Shown here piece after piece: positions 42,061-50,828 of a stretch of 64,000 nt of DNA. Position 1 is the stretch's first letter; every line of letters begins with the position of its first letter. The DNA comes from RYN-230 sp963837515 (GTDB taxonomy: Bacteria > Actinomycetota > Actinomycetes > Streptosporangiales > Streptosporangiaceae), in the NCBI GenBank assembly GCA_963837515.1, contig CAWINT010000012.1, positions 186,001 through 250,000 of the forward strand. Direction: 5' to 3'. The position numbers and the translations under genes were made by a program. The notes beneath the pieces were generated by a model. That model was not told where the DNA came from. It saw nothing but the letters and a program-made list of their open reading frames with translations, and ran no database searches.

Positions 42061-42171
42061 TGCACCACCTCCGGCTCACGCCAACTCTGTCAGTGTCATG
42101 GACGGCCAGGGGGCTGGCCAGAGTCCAAGGTCCTGCCGAGGGCATCCCCGCGTGCTGCCGCCGGTAACCGC

Positions 42172-42714
42172 TCAGGGGACGACGATCACCGGGCAGTGCG
42201 CGTGCCGGGTGAGCCATGCCGGGACCGAGCCCGCGATGTGGTGCCACAGGGCGCCCGGAGCCCCGATGACCAGAGCGTCCGCGCTGAACTCGGCGGCCAG
42301 TGCGGCCAGTTCCCGGGCGGGGCGGCCCTGCCGGGTTACGATCCGGACGTCCAGCCCGGTCCGATCGCAGCCCTGGTCGAGCTCGGCCAGCAGCCACTGC
42401 TGGGTCTCGGCGCCGTCCCGCAGCGCCGCGATGACCTGCCCGCTCATCGGCTCGCAGAACACCCCGGGCGTGGTGACGTAGGCGACGAGCAGGCTACGCC
42501 CCAGCCGCCGGGCCAGCCCGGCCGCGTAGGCCAGTGCGTGGCGGCTCGGCTCTGAGCCGTCGTAACCGACGACCACCGGGTGGTCGTTCTCGCCGAGCGG
42601 GCGGCCGGGGCCCGCTTCCCACTGCGCCCAGTCGTCCAGCGCACCGGCCGTCTCGCCGGCCGGGCCCGCAGTGGGCGGGGTGGCCGCGGGCCTGCCACCC
42701 GTGGGCGGCGGCAC
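42172..42714 (-). CDS. Universal stress protein (UspA family) with repeat-rich N-terminus
   Basis: The Usp domain starts at HPVVVGYDGSEPSRHALAYA and ends VIGAPGALWHHIAGSVPAWLTRHAHCPVIVV, with the ATP-binding G-2X-G-9X-G(S) motif. The only usable start in this frame is GTG 42714 (180 residues). The frame stays open upstream to about 42970 with excellent third-position G/C, through four 21-bp repeats encoding DPDHAPR, but has no start codon there. A different frame starts well (MDSQGWEAMDQAEPQ, from about 42992), so the true gene may be longer with a frameshift. Its place beside the hydrogenase suggests expression under hypoxia or energy stress. Confidence 0.8.
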   Translation of the reverse strand: MPPPTGGRPAATPPTAGPAGETAGALDDWAQWEAGPGRPLGENDHPVVVGYDGSEPSRHALAYAAGLARRLGRSLLVAYVTTPGVFCEPMSGQVIAALRDGAETQQWLLAELDQGCDRTGLDVRIVTRQGRPARELAALAAEFSADALVIGAPGALWHHIAGSVPAWLTRHAHCPVIVVP

Positions 42715-42738
42715 CGGCCCCGCTGCGTCGTGGCCGGC

Positions 42739-42822
42739 GTGGTCGGGGTCGCGGGGCGCGTGGTCCGGGTCGCGGGGCGCGTGCTCCGGGTCCTGGGGTG
42801 CGTGGTCCGGGTCGCTGAGCGG
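42739..42822. repeat. 21-bp tandem repeat, four copies
   Basis: Copies at 42739-42759, 42760-42780, 42781-42801 and 42802-42822, based on gtggtccgggtcgcggggc plus gc. On the minus strand, in the stress-protein frame, each unit encodes DPDHAPR or a variant. Confidence 0.88.
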
Positions 42823-43226
42823 GCGGTCCGGCCAGCCGGTGACGGGCTGCCCACCGGCCGAATCCTGAGCCGGGCTCGGCGGCTGGATCCGCGCCCGGGC
42901 GCAGCCAGCGCCGCTGCGGGCGGCCCGGCCGGTACCGCTGCGGCTGCCCCGGTAGGGGCTGGGGCTCTGCCTGGTCCATGGCTTCCCATCCTTGCGAATC
43001 CATGCTCCACTCAGCGGGGGCGTCTGGCAAGTTCGCCTGCTTTTGCGCTACCCAAACGAATACGCCTTATCCCTTACCGGTAACGGCCTGCTGGCATAAT
43101 GCCATGACAATTGGCTCCGGTCATAGTGACGTGATCAGGCTGTGTCCGGCAGTGCGCCGGACCGCGGCCACCTGGCGATCTGCCGTTCTGGCCAGAGGAC
43201 TCCCAGGTAGCGGGCAGAATCGAGAC
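42823..43226. other. Region upstream of the stress-protein and glycosylase genes
   Basis: This 404-bp stretch has no confident separate gene. Its left part (to about 42990) looks like coding sequence for the N-terminal extension of the stress protein. Its right part (43040-43110) is relatively A/T-rich and likely holds the divergent promoters. Confidence 0.45.
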
Positions 43227-44108
43227 GTGCCGGAACTTCCCGAGGTGGAGTCGCTCGCTATCTTCCTGCGTGAGCGGGCCATCGGCCACGTCATCGCCCG
43301 CGCGGACAGCGCGGCGATTTCCGTGCTCAAGACCTATCAGCCGGATCCGTCCGCGCTGCGCGGGCGGGCGGTCAGTGACGTCCAGCGGCACGGCAAGTTC
43401 CTGGACCTGGCAGCCACCGCGCCCGCCGCGCCGGGTGATCCGCTGCACCTGGTCATCCACCTGGCCCGGGCGGGCTGGCTGCGGTGGCGGGAGAACCTGC
43501 CTGAGCAGCCGCCCCGCCCCGGAAAGGGACCGCTGGGTTTCCGGTTGCGGTTCACCGACGGGGCCGGCTTCGATCTGACCGAAGCCGGGACCAAGAAGCG
43601 GCTGGCCGTCTACCTGGTCACGGACCCGGCCCAGGTCCCCGGGGTGGCGTCGCTCGGCCCCGACCCGTTCGCCGATTCCTTCACCGTGGCGGCGCTGGCC
43701 GGGATGCTGGCCGGCCGGCGGACCCAGATCAAGGGTGTGCTCCGGGACCAGAGGATCATCGCCGGAATCGGCAACGCCTACTCCGACGAGGTGCTGCACG
43801 CGGCCCGGATGTCGCCGTTCCGGCTGGCCTCCAGCCTCAGCCAGGACGAGGTGGCGGCCCTGCACGCGGCGATCACCGAGACGCTGCGGGAGGCCGTAGC
43901 GCGGTCGGCGGGCCTGGCCGCCGGCGACCTCAAGGCGGAGAAGAAGTCCGGCCTGCGGGTGCACGGCCGGGCGGGGCAGCCCTGCCCGGTGTGCGGCGAC
44001 ACGGTGCGCGAGGTGTCCTTCGCCGATTCCGCACTGCAGTACTGCGCCACGTGTCAGACCGGCGGGAAGCCGCTCGCCGACCGCCGCCTGTCCCGCCTGC
44101 TCAAATAG
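43227..44108 (+). CDS. Formamidopyrimidine-DNA glycosylase family (Fpg/Nei) protein
   Basis: 293 residues. After removal of Met the N-terminal Pro catalytic residue is in PELPEVESLA. HGKFLDL carries the conserved Lys, the helix-two-turn-helix has GVLRDQRIIAGIGNAYSDEVLHAA, and the C-terminal zinc finger is CPVCGD...CATCQTGG. It excises oxidised purines or pyrimidines from DNA and nicks the strand. GTG at 43227 is fixed by the invariant P-E-L-P-E-V-E. Fpg versus Nei cannot be settled by eye. Confidence 0.93.
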   Translation: MPELPEVESLAIFLRERAIGHVIARADSAAISVLKTYQPDPSALRGRAVSDVQRHGKFLDLAATAPAAPGDPLHLVIHLARAGWLRWRENLPEQPPRPGKGPLGFRLRFTDGAGFDLTEAGTKKRLAVYLVTDPAQVPGVASLGPDPFADSFTVAALAGMLAGRRTQIKGVLRDQRIIAGIGNAYSDEVLHAARMSPFRLASSLSQDEVAALHAAITETLREAVARSAGLAAGDLKAEKKSGLRVHGRAGQPCPVCGDTVREVSFADSALQYCATCQTGGKPLADRRLSRLLK

Positions 44109-44151
44109 TCCCCTCCGCTGGTGCCCTGCACCGGGCGCTGGAACGGCATGC

Positions 44152-44631
44152 TCAGTGGACGGGGGAGAAGACCTCCCCCAGCATCGCCCATCTCGCGGCG
44201 TCGCAGCCGTTCTGGGTAAATGTCCTCGATACCGGCTGCCCGAAGTAGGTGCCGGTGATGGTCGCCTGCGCCTGCCCCTTGTCGGCCGGGATCATCGGGC
44301 ACATGTGCGGGACCGGGGCGAACGGGTTCTTCAGGCGGAGCAGTTCCCGGCAGGCGGCCGCGGCGTTGGGGTGAGTCCCGCCGGCCGGTTCGCAGCGCAG
44401 CGTCCAGTGCTCCGGGGCGGCGCCCGGGCTCGGGGTGACGCTCAAGGTCAGCGACACCTTGGCCACCTGGGCGGGGTGGCTGCCGCTCGCGCCAGGCGCC
44501 GGGCCGGCTCCCGGGCTGGCCCCGGAGCCGCCACACCCGGCCGCCGCGACCAGGCAGACCGCTCCGAGGCACGCGGCGATCGGGACCCACGCCGCGCCGG
44601 CCGCCTTTCGTGGAACTGGGGAACGTCTCAT
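44152..44631 (-). CDS. SSI-like subtilisin-inhibitor protein, possible lipoprotein
   Basis: 159 residues. The signal sequence ends LVAAAGCGG, a plausible lipobox. The mature domain has CEPAGGTHPNAAAACREL, a reactive-site-like MCPMIPADKGQAQATITGTYFGQPV and a final Cys in FTQNGCDAARW, the Cys and strand pattern of Streptomyces subtilisin inhibitor. It would inhibit extracellular serine proteases, with Met at the predicted P1 position. ATG at 44631 starts the signal peptide; the frame is open to 44769. Confidence 0.78.
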   Translation of the reverse strand: MRRSPVPRKAAGAAWVPIAACLGAVCLVAAAGCGGSGASPGAGPAPGASGSHPAQVAKVSLTLSVTPSPGAAPEHWTLRCEPAGGTHPNAAAACRELLRLKNPFAPVPHMCPMIPADKGQAQATITGTYFGQPVSRTFTQNGCDAARWAMLGEVFSPVH

Positions 44632-44811
44632 ACCGGTCTGACGCGGCGGGGCGGCGCTGGGTTCCAGGTGTGCGTGGTGATACGTGTTGCGCGCGGGACG
44701 CGGGACCGGTAGGACAATGGGGCAACTTGGGCCTGCCGGACGGCAGGTGACATTCCGCGTGACCGGCACCGGGCGTGCCGTTCTTGGCCGGACGTGCCCA
44801 GAGGAGGAAGC

Positions 44812-46764
44812 GTGCCTGCGGTGCCGCCGCGCTGGTGCAGATTAGTCCGCAGGCCCGCGCTCATAGCGGCGGCGCTGACCATGGGGCTGGCTGTGGTGCC
44901 GGCCACCGGCGGCGGCACGGCCGCTGCCGCCGTGGCCCGGCCGGCCAGCCGGTACAACGTCGGCGCAACGCACTCGCCGCAGCTGCTGAGCCAGCTGGCC
45001 GGAACGGCCGGGAACCGGGCCATGACCGGCTCCGGCCAGGCCAGCTCGCTGCTCGCGCCGGCCGCGGCGGTGGCCGGCGACGAGCAGGGCGTGGACGTGG
45101 CGTCGTTCCAGCACCCGGAGACCTCGCAGTACCCGGCCGGTGCCCCGATCGACTGGGCCGCGGTCGCCGCCTCCGGTATCGGCTTCGCCGCCGTCAAGGT
45201 CACCGAAGGGACCTATTATTCCAACCCGTTCGCGGCCACTGATCTCGCTCAGGCCCAGGCGGCCGGCCTCGCCGTGGTCGCCTACGGCTTCGCCATCCCG
45301 AACAGCACCGACGGCAGCAGCAGCCCGGCCGCCCAGGCTGACTACCTGCTGAACCAGCTGGGGACCGCCAGCCGGACCGTCCCGGTCATGCTCGACGTCG
45401 AGTACAACCCGTACGCCGGCGGCGAGTGCTACGGGCTGCGGGGCGCGCCGATGGTCTCCTGGGTCGCCGGCTTCGAGGCCGAGATCAAGGCCAAGACCGG
45501 CCGGCTGCCCATCATCTATACGCCTCCGGCTTGGTGGAACTACTGCACCGGCAGCAGCACCACGTCCGGCCAGACCCCGCTGTGGGTGCCGGACTTCAGC
45601 ACCACGTCCAATCCAGCCCGGCCCGCCGGATGGGGCACCTGGTCGCTCTGGCAGTACACCAGCACCGGCACGGTCAGCGGGATCGCCGCAACCGGGGGGA
45701 CCGACCTGGACCAGGCCAACCCGGCCAGCCTCGCGCTGCTGAACCCGGGGAGCCGACCGCAGACCAACGGGGATCCGGTGAACCTGCCGCTGAGCCTGGC
45801 CGTGCCGCCCCCGGGCCAGTCGCTGGGCTACTCGGCGACCGGCCTGCCGCCGGGGCTGTCCATCAGCGCCGCCGGGCTGATCACCGGCTGGGTGTCCCGG
45901 ACCGGTTCCTACACCACGCAGGTCAGCGTGTCCGGCAGCGGCGGGGCGGCCGGCCGGGCCACGTTCAGCTGGACCGTGGCCAGGGCCACCAATACCGGCC
46001 CGGCCGGCGCGGTGCGCTTCGACGTGGCGGGCCGGTGCCTGGACCTGGCCGGGAACGCGACGGCGAACGGCACCAAGGTCGGCCTGTGGAGGTGCAACGG
46101 CACCGCGGCGCAGCGGTGGACGCTCGCCGCCGACCGGACGGTGCGGATCCACGGCAAGTGCCTGTCGGTGCGCGGGCGGCCCGCGGTGAACGGGAGCAAG
46201 GTCGTGCTCGGGGACTGCCACGGGTACGCCAGCCAGCACTGGGTGGTCGGCACCGGGGCGCGGCTGATCAACGGCACCGCCGGGAAGTGCCTGGCCGGGT
46301 CGCCGACCGGGGCCAACGGGTCGCAGGCCTGGATTTCCTCGTGCACCGGCAAGGCCAACCAGAAGTGGACACTGCCGGCCGGCCCGCTGCGGTCGCAGCT
46401 GCCGGGCTGGTGCGCGGCGAGCACCAGCGGCACGCCCACGTCGGGCACCCGGGTGTCCCTCGCGTCGTGTGCCGGGACCAGCGTCCAGCGGTGGGCCACC
46501 GGGCCGGATGGGGCGCTGCACCTGGGCGGCGAATGTCTCGGCGTCACCTCGGTCAGCAGCGGATCCGCGGTGGCGCTCTTCCCGTGCCGCGGCAGCCGCA
46601 CCCAGCACTGGCAGATCCAGGCCAATGGGGCTGGCCTGCGGCTGCGCAACGCCGGTACCGGCGGGTGCCTGTCCGACCCCGGAGACGCCACGACCAGCGG
46701 CACCCCGCTCGTGCAGGGAGCCTGCACCGCTGCTGACCCGGGTGCCGGCTGGCGGCTCCCCTGA
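44812..46764 (+). CDS. Secreted GH25 muramidase-like protein with ricin-B-type lectin repeats
   Basis: 650 residues. Signal peptide (ALIAAALTMGLAVVPATGGG); GH25 lysozyme-type domain at about 90-300 with GVDVASFQHPE, AVKVTEGTYYSNP, VMLDVEYNPY and LWVPDFSTT; a short immunoglobulin-like putative domain at about 330-395; and C-terminal beta-trefoil lectin repeats with QxW motifs (AQRWTL, SQHWVV, NQKWTL, VQRWAT, TQHWQI). It likely cleaves peptidoglycan while binding sugar. GTG at 44812 follows GAGGAGG. Confidence 0.9.
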   Translation: MPAVPPRWCRLVRRPALIAAALTMGLAVVPATGGGTAAAAVARPASRYNVGATHSPQLLSQLAGTAGNRAMTGSGQASSLLAPAAAVAGDEQGVDVASFQHPETSQYPAGAPIDWAAVAASGIGFAAVKVTEGTYYSNPFAATDLAQAQAAGLAVVAYGFAIPNSTDGSSSPAAQADYLLNQLGTASRTVPVMLDVEYNPYAGGECYGLRGAPMVSWVAGFEAEIKAKTGRLPIIYTPPAWWNYCTGSSTTSGQTPLWVPDFSTTSNPARPAGWGTWSLWQYTSTGTVSGIAATGGTDLDQANPASLALLNPGSRPQTNGDPVNLPLSLAVPPPGQSLGYSATGLPPGLSISAAGLITGWVSRTGSYTTQVSVSGSGGAAGRATFSWTVARATNTGPAGAVRFDVAGRCLDLAGNATANGTKVGLWRCNGTAAQRWTLAADRTVRIHGKCLSVRGRPAVNGSKVVLGDCHGYASQHWVVGTGARLINGTAGKCLAGSPTGANGSQAWISSCTGKANQKWTLPAGPLRSQLPGWCAASTSGTPTSGTRVSLASCAGTSVQRWATGPDGALHLGGECLGVTSVSSGSAVALFPCRGSRTQHWQIQANGAGLRLRNAGTGGCLSDPGDATTSGTPLVQGACTAADPGAGWRLP

Positions 46765-46816
46765 CCCACCGGCCCCGGCGGATTGCCCGGCCGGGATCGC
46801 GGCGGGATGGCACCAT

Positions 46817-48694
46817 GTGGGGGTGAGGCTGGAACAGCTGGCCGGGCAGGCCCGGATGGACGCGACGGCACGCGCGGTTATCGAAAGCGCCGCCGACGCG
46901 ATCATCGCCGTGGGCACGGACCGCTCGGTGCTGCTGTGGAACCGCGCCGCGGAGCGGATGTTCGGCTGGCCGGCGGCCGAGGTCCTGGGCCAGGAACCGC
47001 CGGTCATCCCTGAGGAACTCCAGGCCGAGCACAACGCGGTCCTGGAGCGGGTACGCAGCGGCGGCCACGTTTCCATCGCCACCCGCCGGGCGCGCAGCGA
47101 CGGGACCCTGCTCGACCTGCGCCTGAACGTCAGCGTACTGAACGGCCCGGACGGGGAAATGCTCGGCTGGGTCAGCGTGTGCCACCGGGTTGGTGAGGAC
47201 GACGTGGCCCGGAGCCAGATCGCGCAGCGCGAGCGGGTCGTCCGCCGCCTCGGTGACGTGGTCGCGGACATGAACGCGCAGCGGGACCTCGAAGCGGTGC
47301 TGGACCGGATCGCGGCCAGCCTGCGCGAGCTGACCTTCGCCGACGCCGGTGGGTTCGTGCTCATCGAGGACGACAAGCTGCGGCTGGTAAGCATGGACGG
47401 CCTGCCCGCCAGTCTGCGCGGGTGTACCGCCGACCTGCGGTCCAGCCTGGTCGGCCGGCTGATGCGGTCCGGGCAGACGGTGATGATGGCGACCGGGGAG
47501 TCGGGTGAGTTCGATGACCTCATCTGGTCCGCCCTGCCCGGGCTGCACACGATCGCGCTCAGCCTGTCCCACGTCGCCGGGCGCCCCTACGGGGCGCTGT
47601 ACGCGCTGTACAGCGACCGGGAGGTCGGGCACGTCGAGCTGGAACTGCTGGAGCTGATGGCGGGGCACGCGAGTGTCGCACTGAGCAACGCCATGGCATT
47701 CGAGGAGGTGGTCCGGCAGCGGGCGCACCAGCGGGCGGTGATCGATGCCAGCGCGGACGGGATCGCGGTGCTCGACGGCGCGGGCCTGATCCGGCAGTGG
47801 AACCCGGCCGCGCACGCGCTGACCGGCCTGTCCGCGGACGAGGTCACCGGCCGGCCGCCGCCGTTCCCGGTGCCCGAGCCCGGGGGTGGCAAGCTCACCC
47901 ACCGGCTGCCCGGCGGGCGCTGGCTCGACGTGCTGTGCAGCGGCCTGGACGGCCGGGATGAACTGGTCATCGACTTCCGGGACGTGACCGCGGCCAAGGA
48001 GCTGGAGGAAGCCAAGGACCTGTTTCTCGCCACCACCAGTCACGAGCTGCGCACGCCGATCACCGTCGTGCAGGGCTTCGCCAGCACGCTGGCCCGCCGG
48101 TGGGACGACCTCAGCGACGAGGAGCGGCGGTCGGCCGTGCAGACGATCGCCGACCGGGCCGGTTCACTGGGGCGGCTGGTGGAGCAGCTGCTGCTCGGCT
48201 CCCGGGCGGGCGCCGATCAGCTGACCGTCACCAACGGCCCGTTCGACCTGGTGCCGCTGCTGCGCGGCACCGCGCTCGCGTTCCGCCCGCTGTCCGAGGC
48301 GCACACGCTGTCCGCGGTCGTTCCCGACCAGCTGCCAGCCGCCCACGGCGACCCGATGGCAACCGAAATCATCGTCGGCCAGCTGCTGGAGAACGCCTTC
48401 AAATACTCCCCGGGCGGCGGGACGGTGACGCTGCGCGCCCGGCCCGCGGGCGACTGGGTCGAGGTCGCCGTGGAGGACGAGGGCATCGGGATCGCGCCTG
48501 GCGACCATGAGCGGATCTTCGAGCGGTTCGTCCAGGGCGAGACCGGGGACCGGCGCCGGTTCGGCGGCATCGGGCTGGGCCTGTACATCGTGCGCCAGCT
48601 GGCCCGGGCCCAGGGCGGCGAAGTTGCCGCCTCGTCCCGGGCCGCCGGCGGCACCTGCATGCTGCTCCAGCTCCGCCGGGTCGCCGCCGGTTAG
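46817..48694 (+). CDS. PAS/GAF sensor histidine kinase
   Basis: About 625 residues with no clear transmembrane helix. PAS (about 15-125, IIAVGTDRSVLLWNRAAERMFGW), GAF (150-300), second PAS (305-395, GIAVLDGAGLIRQWNPAAHALTG), HisKA with the phospho-acceptor His in TTSHELRTPITVVQG near residue 408, and HATPase with N box LLENAFKYSP, VEDEGIGIAP and GGIGLGLYIVRQL. It is a cytoplasmic sensor, perhaps of redox or ligand signals through PAS or GAF. No response-regulator gene is adjacent, so its partner is elsewhere. Start is either GTG 46817 or GTG 46823. Confidence 0.9.
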   Translation: MGVRLEQLAGQARMDATARAVIESAADAIIAVGTDRSVLLWNRAAERMFGWPAAEVLGQEPPVIPEELQAEHNAVLERVRSGGHVSIATRRARSDGTLLDLRLNVSVLNGPDGEMLGWVSVCHRVGEDDVARSQIAQRERVVRRLGDVVADMNAQRDLEAVLDRIAASLRELTFADAGGFVLIEDDKLRLVSMDGLPASLRGCTADLRSSLVGRLMRSGQTVMMATGESGEFDDLIWSALPGLHTIALSLSHVAGRPYGALYALYSDREVGHVELELLELMAGHASVALSNAMAFEEVVRQRAHQRAVIDASADGIAVLDGAGLIRQWNPAAHALTGLSADEVTGRPPPFPVPEPGGGKLTHRLPGGRWLDVLCSGLDGRDELVIDFRDVTAAKELEEAKDLFLATTSHELRTPITVVQGFASTLARRWDDLSDEERRSAVQTIADRAGSLGRLVEQLLLGSRAGADQLTVTNGPFDLVPLLRGTALAFRPLSEAHTLSAVVPDQLPAAHGDPMATEIIVGQLLENAFKYSPGGGTVTLRARPAGDWVEVAVEDEGIGIAPGDHERIFERFVQGETGDRRRFGGIGLGLYIVRQLARAQGGEVAASSRAAGGTCMLLQLRRVAAG

Positions 48695-49488
48695 TCAACG
48701 TGCTGGCTGGCAGCTTCGCGGAACCGCGGCTCGCCGCCGGAGGCGACCAGGTAGTCGTCGAGGATGCCGGGCACGTCGCTGCCCGCCTTCACGATCTGGC
48801 CTTTCTCCAGCCAGATCACTCGGTTGCACGTCTCGAAGATCTCGCTCAGCTGGTGCGCCACCAGGAACACGGTGCCTGCCTCCTGGCGCAGCTCATCGAT
48901 CCGGTCGTGGCTCTTGCGCTGGAACTCCGCGTCGCCGGTGGCCAGTGCCTCGTCTACCAGCAGGACGTCGTGGCTCTTGGCCGAGGCGATGGCGAACCGC
49001 AGCCGGGAGCCCATGCCGGTCGAGTAGGCCTTCATCGGCAGGTTGATGAAGTCGCCCACCCCGGAGAACTCCACGATCCGCGGTTTGGCCTCCTTCACCT
49101 CCAGCGGGTTCATGCCCATCGCCAGGCAGCCGAGGACCACGTTGCGCTCGCCGGTCAGGTCATCCAGCAGCGCTGCGTTCACGCCGAGCAGCGCTGCGTG
49201 ACCGTCGGTGTACACCGCGCCTTCTTCCGCGGGCAGCAGCCCGGCGATCGCGCGGAGCAGGGTGGACTTGCCGGAGCCGTTCCGACCGACCACGCCGACA
49301 GCGTCGCCGCGGTAAGCCACGAACGAGACGCCGCGGATGGCGTGTACCTCGCGGATGGACGGCCGCCGCTGCCGCTTGACCAGCCGGAGCAAGGCGGTGG
49401 CCGCGGTGCCCTTGTCCGCGTTGCTGCCGTACACGCGGTACACGACGTGCAGGTCGTCCACCACCACCATGGGGCGATCGTCAGCCAC
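48691..49488 (-). CDS. Polysaccharide-export ABC transporter ATP-binding protein (Wzt-like)
   Basis: 265 residues. Walker A GRNGSGKST, signature YSTGMGSRLRFAIA (the degenerate form usual in Wzt/TagH proteins), Walker B VLLVDEALATGD and the H-loop VAHQLSE. With the permease gene upstream (8-bp overlap) it should export a lipid-linked glycan such as galactan or teichoic-acid-like polymer. GTG at 49488 has GGCGAGG upstream. Its 3' end touches the histidine-kinase stop. Confidence 0.9.
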   Translation of the reverse strand: MADDRPMVVVDDLHVVYRVYGSNADKGTAATALLRLVKRQRRPSIREVHAIRGVSFVAYRGDAVGVVGRNGSGKSTLLRAIAGLLPAEEGAVYTDGHAALLGVNAALLDDLTGERNVVLGCLAMGMNPLEVKEAKPRIVEFSGVGDFINLPMKAYSTGMGSRLRFAIASAKSHDVLLVDEALATGDAEFQRKSHDRIDELRQEAGTVFLVAHQLSEIFETCNRVIWLEKGQIVKAGSDVPGILDDYLVASGGEPRFREAASQHVD

Positions 49489-50632
49489 GCCCGTACCTCG
49501 CCTCCGCACGCCAGAAGAACAGGAAACCGATGACAGCCGCCGCGACCGCCCAGCCGGCGCCCCAGATCCACAGGCTGGGGATGCTGGGCAGCGTGGACGC
49601 GTGGCAGTAGGCGCTGAAGGTGGGGTACTGACCGGGGAACACCCGGTAAAGCGTGCAGTTATGCCGGTTGTAGGGCTGGGCCCCCGGCATAGCGTCCCGG
49701 TACTTGGACAGCAGCGCCCACCGGACCAGGGAGATGTACACCGCCGCCGGGTTGATCTGCAACAGGTAGGCGATGGTCGGGTGATCGTGCAGCTTGCCGT
49801 GCAACGTCAGGGTCAGCGCCTGCAGGCTGAACAGCACCCCGGACACGTACAGCCAGGTGCGTACGATGAACGGGAGCAGCTGGCTGACATCGTCGAAGCT
49901 GGCTCCCCAGCGGGCCAGGATGAGGCCACAGCCCACGTTGAACACGCTCTGCAGGATCAGCGCGGGGATGATGAACAGCCAGTACGCGGTGAGCGGCTCG
50001 CCGGCGATCAGCACGATGATGAACAGCACGGCGAACGACAGCATGAGCTGTTGCAGCTCGATCAGCACGTAGCCCAGCGGCAGGCAGGCCCGCGGAAAGT
50101 ACAGCGCCCTGATCAGTGGCAGGGTGTCCCGGATCACCTGAGAGGAGGTGATGAACGCCCGCTGCGTGAAGTTGAAGACGAAGATCCCGGTGACCAGGAA
50201 GGAGATGTAGTCGGGAACGCCCCGGTTGGTGCCCAGCAGCAGCCCGAAGATCAGATAATAGACACCGGCGTTCAGCAGCGGGGTGAGTACCTGCCACACC
50301 TGGCCCAGCCGGGCTTCGGTGTACATCGCGATGTTGCGCGCGGTGGCGAAGCCGGAGATGAAGTACCGCCGCTGCCACAGGTCCTGGACGTAGGCGCGCA
50401 GCGGCGGCCGGATGGCCGCCCGCTTGAGCCCGCTGCTCGCGGCCAGCTCGCGCAGTGATCCTGGCGGCAGCAGGTGGTTCTCCGGCTCGGCCAGCGTCGC
50501 GGTGGCGCCGTTGCTGGTGCTGCCGGCCACCGGGCCGCTCAGCTGACCCGGCGCGCTTACCCGACCTAGCGCCTTTACCCGACCCGGCGGCCTGGCCCGA
50601 CCCGGCGCGCTTGCCCGACCCTGGTTGTTCAC
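49481..50632 (-). CDS. Polysaccharide-export ABC transporter permease (Wzm-like)
   Basis: About 383 residues. An N-terminal Gly/Arg/Pro-rich cytoplasmic stretch containing an 18-bp tandem repeat is followed by six transmembrane helices (GVYYLIFGLLLGT, YISFLVTGIFVFNFTQRAF, LMLSFAVLFIIVLIAG, AYWLFIIPALILQSVF, WLYVSGVLFSLQAL, AAAVIGFLFFWRAEARYGRG). The family is ABC-2/Wzm, similar to actinobacterial galactan exporters. I use GTG at 50632; ATG 50683 is an alternative. The start of the folded part is clear. Confidence 0.87.
   Translation of the reverse strand: MNNQGRASAPGRARPPGRVKALGRVSAPGQLSGPVAGSTSNGATATLAEPENHLLPPGSLRELAASSGLKRAAIRPPLRAYVQDLWQRRYFISGFATARNIAMYTEARLGQVWQVLTPLLNAGVYYLIFGLLLGTNRGVPDYISFLVTGIFVFNFTQRAFITSSQVIRDTLPLIRALYFPRACLPLGYVLIELQQLMLSFAVLFIIVLIAGEPLTAYWLFIIPALILQSVFNVGCGLILARWGASFDDVSQLLPFIVRTWLYVSGVLFSLQALTLTLHGKLHDHPTIAYLLQINPAAVYISLVRWALLSKYRDAMPGAQPYNRHNCTLYRVFPGQYPTFSAYCHASTLPSIPSLWIWGAGWAVAAAVIGFLFFWRAEARYGRG
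50545..50616. repeat. 18-bp tandem repeat, four copies
   Basis: Copies of gacccggcgcgcttaccc with variants at 50545-50562, 50563-50580, 50581-50598 and 50599-50616. It lies in the 5' coding part of the Wzm-like permease and encodes six-residue Gly/Arg/Ala units. Confidence 0.85.
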
Positions 50633-50763
50633 GACGGCGAGCCTACGGGGCGATGGAGACCCGTGGGGCCAGGTGCCGGCCATCCGGCCGCCGTTGCCGG
50701 GCCGCCCTGCGGGGCGTCTCCGCCGGGCCGTTGCTGACCGCGGGATTCGTGACCCGGCCCTGA

Positions 50764-50778
50764 GTTGTACCGAACAAC
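50764..50778. promoter_or_regulatory. MarR-type operator, distal site
   Basis: Perfect inverted repeat gttgt-accga-acaac, the same half-site and 5-bp spacing as the site at 50807-50823. It lies between the divergent permease and marR genes. Confidence 0.6.
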
Positions 50779-50806
50779 ACTCACCCGGAAACGGTATCAC
50801 TTAGCC

Positions 50807-50823
50807 AGTTGTGCGGTACAACT
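50807..50823. promoter_or_regulatory. MarR-type operator overlapping the marR promoter
   Basis: Perfect inverted repeat agttgt-gcggt-acaact. Its right arm contains tacaac (50817-50822), a possible -10 box whose start point would fall on the GTG at 50829, so a bound repressor would cover the promoter. Outer arms gtatc and gatac extend the symmetry. Confidence 0.65.
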
Positions 50824-50828
50824 GATAC

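Noticed and set aside
42061..42171. DosR-like box before the hydrogenase operon
   Set aside because: The segment around ggaccttggac is a direct rather than inverted arrangement and matches the DosR consensus poorly.
44842..47550. 902-codon open frame on the minus strand
   Set aside because: It is antisense to the GH25-lectin and histidine-kinase genes, has no recognisable domain, and is open only because of high GC.
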